Assembly: GCF_015686655.1 (NCBI RefSeq)
Contig: NZ_JADPMP010000003.1
Coordinates: 124,001-188,000 of the forward strand
Direction: 5' to 3'
Length of the DNA: 64,000 nt
Source of the DNA: Pontibacter sp. FD36
GTDB lineage: Bacteria; Bacteroidota; Bacteroidia; Cytophagales; Hymenobacteraceae
The position numbers were made by a program, and so were the translations under genes. The number at the start of each line of letters is the position of its first letter. Within the stretch, counting starts at the first letter, position 1. Positions 18,601 through 27,583 of this stretch are shown here, piece after piece. The notes beneath the pieces are model-generated. The model made no database searches and had not been told where the DNA came from. It worked only from the letters and a program-made list of their open reading frames with translations.

Positions 18601-18629
18601 GAAAAAGCCGGCACAGGGCCGGCTTTTTC
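18601..18629 (-). terminator. Rho-independent terminator after catalase
   Basis: An 11-bp perfect stem (GAAAAAGCCGG / CCGGCTTTTTC) with a 7-nt loop lies just after the catalase stop on minus. It separates the catalase transcript from arsR. Confidence 0.88.
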
Positions 18630-18655
18630 ATAGCACAAAATAGAACGTGTCAGTA

Positions 18656-20164
18656 TTAGTTGGCGTGTACGCTGCCGCCCGCGAAGGAGCTCACATCCAC
18701 ACCCAATCCCTGCGCTATACCTAGTCCAAGACCGATGTCGGCGCGGAAGAAGTGACACAGCTGACGGTTTATAATCTCTGCCCGCTTCGGTCCGTCTATA
18801 CCTTGCATGGCTCCCACGATGTTGCTGATGGTGTTTTGCTTTTCCTCCGGCGTCATCAACCGGAACAAGTCACCCGGCTGTGTATAGTGATCGTTCTCGC
18901 CTTCGGCGTTGCGGTCATACCAGTCGGCCACCACATTCGTGCCTAGGTTCTGCGCTGGCTCCTTGTAGCTTTCGTCCGCCTTTATGTTATCGAAGCTGTT
19001 TGGTGAATAGTTCGGGGTGCTACCGCCGTTTCCGTCCACACGCATCGCTCCGTCGCGCTGGTAGTTATTCACCGCAAACGGACAACGGTTCACCGGAATC
19101 TGCTCGTAGTTAGCCCCGATGCGGTAGCGGTGCGCGTCTGGGTACGACAGAATGCGGCCCTGCAGCATGCGGTCAGGCGAGAAGCCAATGCCGTCCACGA
19201 GGTGAGCCGGTGCGAAAGCGGCCTGCTCTACGTGAGCAAAATAGTTATCCGGATTTTCGTTCAGTTCCAGCACACCCACATCGATCAGCGGATAGTCCTT
19301 CTGCGACCATACTTTGGTCAGGTCAAACGGATTCCACTTGTAGGTTGCGGCTTCGGCCTCCGGCATGATCTGCACTTTAAGCGCCCAGCGCGGGAAGTCG
19401 CCGCGGTCAATTGATTCCACCAGGTCACGCTGCGCCTGATCTGGGTCCTGACCTTTCATGACAGTGGCCTCGGAGTCAGTGAAGTTCTGGATGCCCTGCA
19501 GTGTCTTGAAGTGGAATTTCACGAAGAAGCGCTCGTTTTCCTTGTTGATGAACGAGAAGGTATGGCTGCCGAAACCGTGCATGTGGCGGTAGGAAGCCGG
19601 TGTGCCTCGGTCGCTCATCAGGATCACCACCTGGTGCAGGCTCTCCGGGTTTAGTGACCAGAAATCCCACATCATGGTCGCACTTTTGGTGTTGGTGCGT
19701 GGGTCACGCTTCTGGGTATGGATAAAATCGGGGAATTTCTTCGGGTCTTTGATGAAAAACACGGGTGTGTTGTTACCTACCAGATCCCAATTACCGTCTT
19801 CGGTATAGAACTTCACGGCAAAGCCACGCGGGTCACGCTCCGAGTCGGCACTGCCTTTCTCACCGCCCACGGTGGAGAAGCGCAGGAACACGCGTGTCTC
19901 TTTGCCAATCTCGCTGAACAGCTTGGCTTTGGTGTATCTGGTGATGTCGTGGGTAACGGTGAAGGTACCGTAAGCACCGGAGCCTTTGGCATGCACGACA
20001 CGTTCTGGTGTACGCTCGCGGTTGAAGTGCGCCAGTTTCTCGTGCAGGATGAAATCTTCGAGCAGGATCGGGCCACGAGGACCGGCTGTCATACTGTTTT
20101 CGTGCTCGTAATAGGGTTTGCCAGAGGCAGTGGTCAGTTTCTGATATGGATTCTCGTTGCTCAT
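18656..20164 (-). CDS. katA: Monofunctional heme catalase
   Basis: The enzyme dismutates hydrogen peroxide. The start at 20164 ([20 protein letters not shown]) is preferred, because the open frame upstream adds 57 residues unlike any catalase. This gives 502 residues, a small-subunit (clade 3 type) catalase. Active-site H58 lies in [13 protein letters not shown], the distal Asn in [12 protein letters not shown], and the heme-ligand Tyr region is [20 protein letters not shown]-site-like residues are in the middle region. It is transcribed away from the YeiH-type gene 119 nt upstream, and a terminator follows. Confidence 0.96.
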   Translation of the reverse strand: MSNENPYQKLTTASGKPYYEHENSMTAGPRGPILLEDFILHEKLAHFNRERTPERVVHAKGSGAYGTFTVTHDITRYTKAKLFSEIGKETRVFLRFSTVGGEKGSADSERDPRGFAVKFYTEDGNWDLVGNNTPVFFIKDPKKFPDFIHTQKRDPRTNTKSATMMWDFWSLNPESLHQVVILMSDRGTPASYRHMHGFGSHTFSFINKENERFFVKFHFKTLQGIQNFTDSEATVMKGQDPDQAQRDLVESIDRGDFPRWALKVQIMPEAEAATYKWNPFDLTKVWSQKDYPLIDVGVLELNENPDNYFAHVEQAAFAPAHLVDGIGFSPDRMLQGRILSYPDAHRYRIGANYEQIPVNRCPFAVNNYQRDGAMRVDGNGGSTPNYSPNSFDNIKADESYKEPAQNLGTNVVADWYDRNAEGENDHYTQPGDLFRLMTPEEKQNTISNIVGAMQGIDGPKRAEIINRQLCHFFRADIGLGLGIAQGLGVDVSSFAGGSVHAN

Positions 20165-20283
20165 ATAGGTAAGGGTTTTTGAGATTTCTGCTGAATTGAT
20201 ACCCCAAAAGTATAGCCCTATTCTATATAGTTCAAATCGATTAATTTTATGATGTGATAGATTGTGTTTATAAAGTGGGTTTG

Positions 20284-21234
20284 TTAGCCTAAACCGTAGA
20301 TAATTGCCAGCGACGAAGTCGAAATAATCAGCCATAGGATCACTCCTTGCCAGAAGGGTTTTGGACTAATGGCTCTTAAAGCGCTCAAACTGATGTTGGC
20401 ACCTATCAAAAAGAGACTGAGCAGCAATCCTTTCTTTGCCAGCATAACGATGGAAGAAGAAACGATCTCCATGGCAGGTATAAACGTGCTGATCACGGAT
20501 GCCAGCACAAAAAGCAGAATGAATGTCGGGATGCTCAGCTTCTTTTTTCCATCCTTGAACATCAGACTCGAGATCAGGACTAGCGGAACGATCCACAGCG
20601 CCCGGGTTAGTTTGAGGGTGGTGGCAATCTGCAAAGCTTCGTCACCGAAGCGAGTGGCGGCACCTACCACTGAACTAGTGTCGTGAATGGCGATGGCCGC
20701 CCAAATGCCGAACTGCTCCTGAGACAACCCAAGTGCCTGCCCGATGGGCGGGAAAACGAACAGTGCAACAGCATTGAGCACAAACACGATCCCCAGCGCC
20801 ACCGATATCTCCTGATCGTTGGCCTTAATGGCCGGGGCTACCGCCGCAATGGCGCTGCCGCCGCAGATGGCCGTGCCCGAGGAAACCAGGTGCGTAAGAC
20901 GGGGAGGGGTATAAAAGAGTTTGCCAAGCAGCAGACCAATGACCATGGTAGCGGCCAGCGACGCTAAGGTATAGACAATGCCCATTAGTCCGGTTTCAGC
21001 TACCTGGTACAGGTCGATGCCGAAGCCCAGGCCTACCACCGCAGCCTGCAGAAGGTACTTTGAAATTTTCCCGGTATGCGCCTTAAATGGATTACCCAGC
21101 AGCAGACCAACCACCAAACCAGCTCCCAACGCCATCGCCGAGTTGAGCAGCGGCGTGAACAGGATCAGGAGTACAAAAGCAGCAAAGATCGTTTTCTGGA
21201 GCAGGGGAGAAGGCAGCGGGAAAAGTTTGGGCAT
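20284..21234 (-). CDS. YeiH-family putative sulfate/anion exporter (UPF0324)
   Basis: This 316-residue integral membrane protein has about 10 hydrophobic helices. It shows the family features [50 protein letters not shown] and [11 protein letters not shown]. The family is annotated as a putative sulfate exporter and in some bacteria is controlled by a LysR or sulfur-related regulator; actual transport has rarely been shown. Located upstream of catalase and of the ArsR/rhodanese pair on the same strand. Confidence 0.88.
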   Translation of the reverse strand: MPKLFPLPSPLLQKTIFAAFVLLILFTPLLNSAMALGAGLVVGLLLGNPFKAHTGKISKYLLQAAVVGLGFGIDLYQVAETGLMGIVYTLASLAATMVIGLLLGKLFYTPPRLTHLVSSGTAICGGSAIAAVAPAIKANDQEISVALGIVFVLNAVALFVFPPIGQALGLSQEQFGIWAAIAIHDTSSVVGAATRFGDEALQIATTLKLTRALWIVPLVLISSLMFKDGKKKLSIPTFILLFVLASVISTFIPAMEIVSSSIVMLAKKGLLLSLFLIGANISLSALRAISPKPFWQGVILWLIISTSSLAIIYGLG

Positions 21235-21311
21235 GCTTGTAGCGGCGTTTGGCTTATCGCAGACAAATCTACGCTTCTTTCCAATTTAAGTATGTGACTT
21301 TTGTCGCATAA

Positions 21312-22460
21312 CTAAAAAGCCTCTCCGATCATCACATAGAAATTCATGCCTTCGCGCCCATACCCGATATCTGCCCGGATGTTGAGCTTTTGCTCCGGGT
21401 TAAGGGCATAGCGCAAACCCGAGCCGATGGAGTATTTTAAAGTAGAGAAACTAACGTCTTTCGGCTTGTCAAACACATCGCCAACACCTGCAAATGCTGC
21501 CATGCCAAAGCGCCAGAACAATGGGAAGCGGTACTCCAGCTGCGTGCCGGCAAAGTTGTCTTCGAGGAAGCGGTTTTTGGCGTAGCCTCTCAAAATGCGA
21601 TCGCCACCGGCCATGGCCATGCGCATCACAGGTATATCACCATTGTTGAGGTTGAAGCTTGTGTTGTGTGCCAGAATGTGGTTAGGCTTCAGCTCGAAAT
21701 ACTTTCGGAAGTCGAGGTTGAAATTGTTGTAGCCGAAGTCCCCGCAAAAGATGCTGCCAAAGCGATAGCCGGACATCTCGAGGTAAGTGCCGCTGCTGGC
21801 AAAGGCTACGTTATCTCGACTGTCGAGCAGAAAAATCAGTCCCAACCCGCTGTTTACTCCTCCCTGATAACCCGGAATCCTTTGCGTGAGAAGTTGGCTC
21901 TCGCGATCCTGGTTGATAGGGTTGAGCTGGAGGTCGTAGTAATTGGCGATCTGAAAATCAGGACCCAGAAAAGTTCTTACGCCCAGTTTCTTCAAAGCTG
22001 CCAAACGAGCGCTTACATAATCGTATTCATAGATTTCCTCGTCAGATAGGGGCATGTCGTTGCCGATGCCATAGAAGCGGTCGGTATATACCCGGTGACG
22101 CAGTTCACCACGCAGCAGTAATTTTTCGTCACGTGTAAAAATGGTCCAGTCGAGTAACTGGTCGGTTTGTTTGCGCAAGGTATAGTCGACGATCAGTCGC
22201 ATCTGGGAGAGGCGGGTATAGCCCTCATCTTCGCTGTTCTTCAATTTGAAAAAGCCAAGCAGTGCTGCGCCAAATCCCAGCCGGGTGTCGGGAGTATAGT
22301 AGAGAACCGGAATCGGGATCAGCCCCCGTGTTTTCTCAGCTTTGGGAGGTGTGGTGTCAGGTAAAGCGTCAGCCGGATGGTCTTGCGCCAGCACACGGTT
22401 AGTCGCGCCCAATAGCAGACAGAGTCCCAGCAAGCAGCTGGCAATTGCATGTCGTTTCAT
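21312..22460 (-). CDS. Omp85-type outer-membrane barrel without POTRA, copy 1
   Basis: This 382-residue exported protein has a signal peptide ending VLAQDH. The rest is an outer-membrane barrel of the bacterial surface antigen (BamA/TamA C-terminal) family. Signs are IPIPVLYYTPDTRLGFGAALLGFF at the start of the barrel and the RGYAKNRFLEDN segment, equivalent to the conserved (V/L)RGY/F motif of Omp85 loop 6. The C-terminus (MNFYVMIGEAF) ends in Phe. It has no POTRA domains, so an insertase role is unlikely. It is a clear paralogue of the gene at 23100-24233; both share the C-terminal block nearly residue for residue. Confidence 0.82.
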   Translation of the reverse strand: MKRHAIASCLLGLCLLLGATNRVLAQDHPADALPDTTPPKAEKTRGLIPIPVLYYTPDTRLGFGAALLGFFKLKNSEDEGYTRLSQMRLIVDYTLRKQTDQLLDWTIFTRDEKLLLRGELRHRVYTDRFYGIGNDMPLSDEEIYEYDYVSARLAALKKLGVRTFLGPDFQIANYYDLQLNPINQDRESQLLTQRIPGYQGGVNSGLGLIFLLDSRDNVAFASSGTYLEMSGYRFGSIFCGDFGYNNFNLDFRKYFELKPNHILAHNTSFNLNNGDIPVMRMAMAGGDRILRGYAKNRFLEDNFAGTQLEYRFPLFWRFGMAAFAGVGDVFDKPKDVSFSTLKYSIGSGLRYALNPEQKLNIRADIGYGREGMNFYVMIGEAF

Positions 22461-22710
22461 AAAACCAGCAAGGTATAAGGTGAGGGGCGGGTTCTGTGTT
22501 ATAACAGGTATAAATCAGGACTTTGCCTGTAGAAATGTAATGAAGTTTAGGGGGTTTTTGCTAGTGGTACGAGGGAATTTTTTGTCTGTTCAGTGGAGGT
22601 GTGTGCAATTGCTGTTACAGGTATAGAGGGGTATGGCGCGAGCGTCCTTGCTTGTGTCAGGTAGGGTGGGGCCTCCGGCCTAGGTATAACCGCGACTGTT
22701 GCAGGTATAG

Positions 22711-22840
22711 CAATGTGACTTGTTTCATTGCTTCGCCTGTGGGGCGGGCAGGGTATGCCCTGGCCGGGCGGGCCTTACTTTTTGTCTTGACACAAAAAGT
22801 AAGCAAAAAAGTCAAGACTCCCCAAACTCGCTGAACGCTC
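22711..22840. repeat. Dispersed intergenic repeat with nested inverted repeats
   Basis: A GC-rich segment (CGGGCAGGGTATGCCCTGGCC) leads into TTACTTTTTGT (22775-22785) and its exact reverse complement ACAAAAAGTAA (22792-22802) around CTTGAC. A wider pair GTCTTGAC / GTCAAGAC lies at 22784-22791 and 22811-22818. I recognise this arrangement as resembling dispersed intergenic repeats of Hymenobacteraceae genomes. Noncoding. Confidence 0.65.
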
Positions 22841-22975
22841 GAACAATGGGTAGTCGTTTGGGCGCACCTGGCACAGCTATTTGCTGCGTAAGTTCAGTGC
22901 GAGTTAGTTTTGCTGTACCTGCCAGTGTTACGTGACAGTAGCTACAAAACTTATACCTTTGAATTGGCAGATACT

Positions 22976-23099
22976 TAAGTCCCCCTTCGAAGGGGGCAGG
23001 GGGATGACAATCGTTCTCAATTCCCCTCTTGAAATGGGTAGGGCTGTGTTAATCGTGCATGGGAATCCAGTAAATCTTTTAATCCTGAAAATCCTGACC
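22976..23099. repeat. Second dispersed repeat with a 16-bp palindrome
   Basis: CCCCCTTCGAAGGGGG at 22981-22996 is a perfect palindrome followed by CAGGGGGATGAC. A degenerate echo (TTCCCCTCTTGAAATGGGTAGGG) follows. The last part contains TTTTAATCCTGAAAATCCTGAC directly before the stop codon of the downstream barrel gene. Both motif types resemble short repeats scattered between genes in Bacteroidota. Confidence 0.6.
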
Positions 23100-24233
23100 C
23101 TAGAATGCTTCTCCGATCATCAGGTATACATTGAACCCTTCCCGGCCGTAGCCAACGTCCACACGGGTGTTCAATTTCTGGTCAGGGCGGATGGCGTAGC
23201 GAAGGCCAGTGCCAATGGAGTATTTGATCGTGGACAGGCTGATGTCTTCTGGTTTGTCGAACACGTCGCCTATACCTGCGAAAGCGGCGGCTCCTAGTCG
23301 CCAGAAGAGCGGGAAGCGGTACTCTACCTGTGAGCCTACAAAGTGGTCGTCGTGGAAGCGGTTACGGGCGTAGCCTCTAAGTAACTTGTCGCCGCCGGCG
23401 GTGGCCAGGCGCTGTACCGGCACATCTCCGTCATTGAGGCGCAGCATGGTGTTGGTGGCCAGTACGCGGTCGTTGCCAAGACCGTAGTAGCGATTAAATT
23501 CCAGGTTGAAATTGTTGTACCGGAAATCGCTGCCAAAAGTCTTACCGAAGTGATAGCCTGAGATCTCCAGGTAAAAGCCTTTGCTCGGGTAAGCTGTGTT
23601 GTTGCGGTGGTCGATCAGAAAAATCGCGCCCAGACCTACATTGCGGCCTGTCTTGTATCCGGGTATTTGCTGGGAAAGCAATTGACTACCCTCTTCCAGT
23701 TCCACATTATAATATTCCGTGAACTGCAAATCAGGACCCAGAAAACTACGGAAACCCACGTTTTTGAGCACCGCTATTTTCGCGCTGATCATGTCATAGT
23801 CATACAGTTCACGATCCTCTTCTCGCGTATCGTTGCCGATGCCGTAGAAGCGGTCGGTATAGATGCGGTGCCGCAGTTCGCCGCGCAGCATCAGGCGCTC
23901 CTCTCTGGTAAAGATGTTCCAGTACAGCCATTGGTCGGTCTGCTTGTTCAGGGTGTAATCCACCACCAGTCGGGCCAAAGAAAGACGGGTGTAGGTGGTG
24001 TCGGTGTAGCTGCGGAGGCGGAAGTAACCCAATAATGAGGCCCCAAAGCCAAGACGTGTGTCCGGAGTATAATAGACCACAGGCGCAGGTATAAGCCCTT
24101 TGACGCTGCGTCGCTCCGGCTCTGGCGGATTCGGTGTTTTTTCTTCGGTGGTGTGCTCCTGCGCCAGGGCAGTTATAGGTTTTAGCAGTGTGAATAAAAG
24201 CAGTGGGAGAATGAAGTATAGGTATAAGCGCAT
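23100..24233 (-). CDS. Omp85-type outer-membrane barrel without POTRA, copy 2
   Basis: This paralogue of the barrel at 21312-22460 has the same organisation. The start is placed at 24233 (MRLYLYFILPLLLFTLL), giving a normal signal peptide ending ALAQEH; an ATG 27 nt upstream would add nine hydrophilic residues. The barrel includes IPAPVVYYTPDTRLGFGASLLGYF, an RGYARNRFHDDH loop-6 motif and a C-terminal Phe (VYLMIGEAF). The two copies differ mainly in the N-terminal linker and in extracellular loops, suggesting divergence after tandem duplication. The substrate or role is unknown. Confidence 0.82.
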   Translation of the reverse strand: MRLYLYFILPLLLFTLLKPITALAQEHTTEEKTPNPPEPERRSVKGLIPAPVVYYTPDTRLGFGASLLGYFRLRSYTDTTYTRLSLARLVVDYTLNKQTDQWLYWNIFTREERLMLRGELRHRIYTDRFYGIGNDTREEDRELYDYDMISAKIAVLKNVGFRSFLGPDLQFTEYYNVELEEGSQLLSQQIPGYKTGRNVGLGAIFLIDHRNNTAYPSKGFYLEISGYHFGKTFGSDFRYNNFNLEFNRYYGLGNDRVLATNTMLRLNDGDVPVQRLATAGGDKLLRGYARNRFHDDHFVGSQVEYRFPLFWRLGAAAFAGIGDVFDKPEDISLSTIKYSIGTGLRYAIRPDQKLNTRVDVGYGREGFNVYLMIGEAF

Positions 24234-24462
24234 GCAGGCCTTGGTTCTATAGGGGTTCAAAATATTAGGAGTACATACGTAAAGTACTCTTTCAGGTATA
24301 AACCAGATGAGAACGGTCTTGTTTTGTTAATGTCTATACATTGAAATAGATCTATTTATGGTGATTGTGAATATTTTAACAGCTTTACGCGTGGAATTTT
24401 AGACAGAAGATGGCTATATTGTATGTTTAAATCTAAACTACTCAATCACCTTAATCTGACAC

Positions 24463-27400
24463 ATGAGAAAAATCTTAACCATTGCAGCCTGTCTCGCTTT
24501 GGGAGCAGCAGGTAGTGCGATGGCGCAGGAGACCTTTCCGCGCAATGGCGTGTATGATGAACGCAGCGGTCTTGTCGCGCTCACCAACGCCACCATCCAC
24601 ACCGATTACAAAACCAAAATCGAAAACGCTACGCTCCTGATCCGCAATGGTAAGGTGGAGGCTGTGGGCACCAAAGTGCAGGTACCTGCCGGCGCCGTGG
24701 TAGTAGACGCCAAAGGCAAGCACATCTACCCGGGGCTGGTAGATATGTTCACCAGCTATGGTCTGCCAGAGGTGAAAGTGGAGCGCCGCAGCTGGATGTC
24801 ACCACCGCAGGAGGAGTCCACGAAGCAAGGGGCTTTCAACTGGAACCAGGCCATCCGTCCGGAAACCAATGCCGTGGAACTCTTCAAAGTAGACAAGAAG
24901 CAGGCGGAGGAAATGCGCAAGCTGGGCTTCGGAACCGTACTGGCCGTGCACCGCGACGGCATAGCCCGTGGTACCGCCACGCTGGTAACACTGGCTGACA
25001 AGCGTGAAAACGAAGTGATCCTGTTGGACAAGGCAGCAGCTGCGCTTTCGTTTGAGAAAGGCTCTTCGCCGCAGGACTACCCGAACTCGCTGATGGGCTC
25101 TATCGCACTCTTGCGCCAGACCTACCTCGATGCGCAGTGGAATAACCTGAACCCGGGCCGTGAGCAGAACATTTCGCTGGCCGCTTTTACGGGTGCCAAC
25201 AACTATCCGCAGATATTCGAAGCCAACAGCAAACTGAACTTACTGCGTGCCGATAAAGTAGGCGATGAGTTCAGAAAGCAGTACATCATCAAAGGTGGCG
25301 GCGACGAGTATCAGATGATCAAAGAGATCAAGGCGACCAATGCCCCGATCATCGTGCCTCTTAACTTCCCGGAGGCTTACAATGTGGAAGATCCTTATGA
25401 TGCCCGCCGTGTGCCACTCGATGCTATGAAGCACTGGGAAATGGCCCCATCCAACCCGGCAGCTCTGCAGAAGGCAGGTATACCTTTCGCCTTCACGACT
25501 GCCGACCTGAAAGACAAAAAAGACTTCCTGCCAAACCTGCGTAAGGCCATCGAGTACGGTCTGTCAGAAGAAGAGGCCCTGAAAGCGTTGACTGCCACGC
25601 CGGCCCAGCTCCTGAAAGCTGACAAGCACGTAGGTAGCCTCGACAAAGGCAAACTGGCCAATTTCATTATCACGAGCGGCAACCTGTTCGCCGAAGACAA
25701 TGTGATACTGGAGAACTGGGTGCAGGGCAACCAATACAAGATCACAGAGGTGCCGGCTGACTATAGAGGTGTGTATACCTTGAAAATCGGGCAGCAGCCG
25801 GAGCGCAGACTGCAGATTGCAGGCACTGCTGAGAAGCCGGAGCTGAAAGTGATCGGTCAGGATACTGTAACGGGTAAGATCTCTGTTAGCGGCAACCTGG
25901 TAACCCTGTCGTTCAACAAAGACAAGAAGAGCAAAGAAGCCATCCGCCTCAGCGGCTGGTATGCTGATAAGAACATGCAAGGCGAGGGCCAGTTGCCGGA
26001 CGCAACGCCGGTGAAGTGGAACGCGAAGTTCTCTGAAGCCATGACCGAGAAGGCAAAGAAAGACGCGGCCAAAGAAGCAAAACAAGCACTGGAGCTCGGC
26101 AACATGATCTATCCGTTCCAGGCTTTCGGTCAGGCTGAACTGCCAAAGCAGGAAACGGTGCTGATTAAGAATGCGACTGTATGGACCAACGAGAAAGAAG
26201 GCATTCTGCAGAATACTGACGTAGTGCTGAAAAATGGCAAGATCGCGAAAGTAGGCAAGAACCTGAGCGAATCGGGTGCCCGTGTGATCGACGGCACTGG
26301 CAAGCACCTGACAGCCGGTATCATTGACGAGCACTCGCACATTGCGCTGCAGGGCGTGAACGAAGGTACGCAGGCGGTAACTGCTGAAGTACGCATGATG
26401 GACGTGGTGAACCACGAAGATCCGAACATCTACCGTCAGCTGGCTGGTGGTGTTACCACTTCACAATTGTTGCACGGCTCGGCTAACCCGATCGGTGGTC
26501 AGTCAGCTATCATCAAGCTGCGCTGGGGCAAGAGCCCGGAGGAGCTGTTTGTAGAGAATGCCGATGGCTTTATCAAATTCGCATTGGGTGAGAACGTGAA
26601 GCACTCCAACCGCGCTCCTTCGCACAATGTACGCTTCCCGCAGACCCGTATGGGCGTGGAGCAGGTATACGTAGATGCTTTCCAGCGTGCGAAAGAGTAC
26701 CAGCAGACCTGGGCCAACTATAACAAAATGTCGAAGAAGCAGAAAGCTGCTGCTGGTGAGCCGCGTCGCGACATTGAGTTGGAGACACTGGTAGAGATCC
26801 TGAACGGCAAGCGCCATATTACCTGCCACTCTTATGTGCAGTCCGAGATCAACATGATGATCAAAGTAGCCGATCAGATGGGCTTCAAAGTGAACACCTT
26901 TACGCACATCCTGGAAGGTTATAAAGTAGCTGACAAGATGCGTGACCACGGTGCCGGCGGATCAACCTTCGCGGACTGGTGGGCTTACAAGATGGAAGTG
27001 AAAGATGCGATTCCGCAGAACGCTGGCATCATGCACCACTTGGGCGTAACGACAGCCATTAACTCTGATGATGCTGAGATGGCCCGCCGTCTGAACCAGG
27101 AAGCTGCCAAGAGCGTGAAGTACGCTGGTGTGAGCGAAGAGGACGCCCTCAAAATGGTGACCCTGAATCCGGCCAAACTCCTGCACCTTGATGACCGCAT
27201 GGGTAGCATCAAAGTAGGCAAAGACGCTGACGTGGTACTGTGGAACAACAACCCGCTCTCTATCTACGCTCGTGCTGAGAAGACTTTTGTGGATGGCATC
27301 GCTTACTACGACCTGGAGCGTGACACGCAACTGCGCACCGAACTGGAGAAAGAGCGTATGCGTCTGGTGCAGAAAATGCTGCAGGCCAAAACATCCGGCG

Positions 27401-27492
27401 CCAGAACACAGGCTCCTCCAAGAAGCAGAGCCGCTGTGGTACACTGCGAGGACGTAGAGCACCACGAGGAAGAGGAGTATTTGGCTTACTAA
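24463..27492 (+). CDS. Exported double amidohydrolase-family protein; only the second domain keeps metal ligands
   Basis: This 1009-residue protein has a signal peptide (MRKILTIAACLALGAAGSAMAQ). Two amidohydrolase units lie in tandem. Unit 1 (about 25-480) has the fold marks KHIYPGLVDMFTSYG and KALTATPAQLL, but the metal motif HxH is replaced by MFT. Unit 2 (about 570-980) has IIDEHSHIALQG (HxH), CHSYVQSE, FTHILEGYKV and TAINSDDAEMARR, the usual His/His/Asp metal and catalytic positions. Unit 2 resembles imidazolonepropionase-like dipeptidase/hydrolase relatives. The C-terminus is His/Glu-rich (HCEDVEHHEEEEY), perhaps metal-binding. It precedes a second, single-unit relative by 91 nt. Confidence 0.82.
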   Translation: MRKILTIAACLALGAAGSAMAQETFPRNGVYDERSGLVALTNATIHTDYKTKIENATLLIRNGKVEAVGTKVQVPAGAVVVDAKGKHIYPGLVDMFTSYGLPEVKVERRSWMSPPQEESTKQGAFNWNQAIRPETNAVELFKVDKKQAEEMRKLGFGTVLAVHRDGIARGTATLVTLADKRENEVILLDKAAAALSFEKGSSPQDYPNSLMGSIALLRQTYLDAQWNNLNPGREQNISLAAFTGANNYPQIFEANSKLNLLRADKVGDEFRKQYIIKGGGDEYQMIKEIKATNAPIIVPLNFPEAYNVEDPYDARRVPLDAMKHWEMAPSNPAALQKAGIPFAFTTADLKDKKDFLPNLRKAIEYGLSEEEALKALTATPAQLLKADKHVGSLDKGKLANFIITSGNLFAEDNVILENWVQGNQYKITEVPADYRGVYTLKIGQQPERRLQIAGTAEKPELKVIGQDTVTGKISVSGNLVTLSFNKDKKSKEAIRLSGWYADKNMQGEGQLPDATPVKWNAKFSEAMTEKAKKDAAKEAKQALELGNMIYPFQAFGQAELPKQETVLIKNATVWTNEKEGILQNTDVVLKNGKIAKVGKNLSESGARVIDGTGKHLTAGIIDEHSHIALQGVNEGTQAVTAEVRMMDVVNHEDPNIYRQLAGGVTTSQLLHGSANPIGGQSAIIKLRWGKSPEELFVENADGFIKFALGENVKHSNRAPSHNVRFPQTRMGVEQVYVDAFQRAKEYQQTWANYNKMSKKQKAAAGEPRRDIELETLVEILNGKRHITCHSYVQSEINMMIKVADQMGFKVNTFTHILEGYKVADKMRDHGAGGSTFADWWAYKMEVKDAIPQNAGIMHHLGVTTAINSDDAEMARRLNQEAAKSVKYAGVSEEDALKMVTLNPAKLLHLDDRMGSIKVGKDADVVLWNNNPLSIYARAEKTFVDGIAYYDLERDTQLRTELEKERMRLVQKMLQAKTSGARTQAPPRSRAAVVHCEDVEHHEEEEYLAY

Positions 27493-27493
27493 A

Positions 27494-27560
27494 TTGTTAA
27501 ATGACTAAATTGCTGTTTGGGGATTGTGAAAATCGCGCTGCGAGTCAACAATTTAACAAT
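27494..27560. repeat. AT-rich inverted repeat between the amidohydrolase genes
   Basis: ATTGTTAAAT at 27494-27503 has its exact reverse complement ATTTAACAAT at 27551-27560. Further AACAAT-type units follow to about 27575. It is probably a small dispersed element; it separates two co-directional genes and could reduce read-through. Confidence 0.5.
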
Positions 27561-27583
27561 GCAGCAATCTAACAATACAAAAG

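Larger units (their letters stand above)
22461..23099. other. 639-bp intergenic region between the two barrel paralogues
   Basis: It holds the promoter side of copy 1, several AGGTATA words (22482, 22508, 22618, 22682, 22703 area) and the two dispersed repeats described separately. No convincing gene was seen; the short open frames here overlap repeat DNA. Confidence 0.6.

Noticed and set aside
20165..20335. 57-residue N-terminal extension of catalase
   Set aside because: The upstream in-frame sequence is AT-rich promoter-like DNA and no catalase has this extension; start set at 20164.
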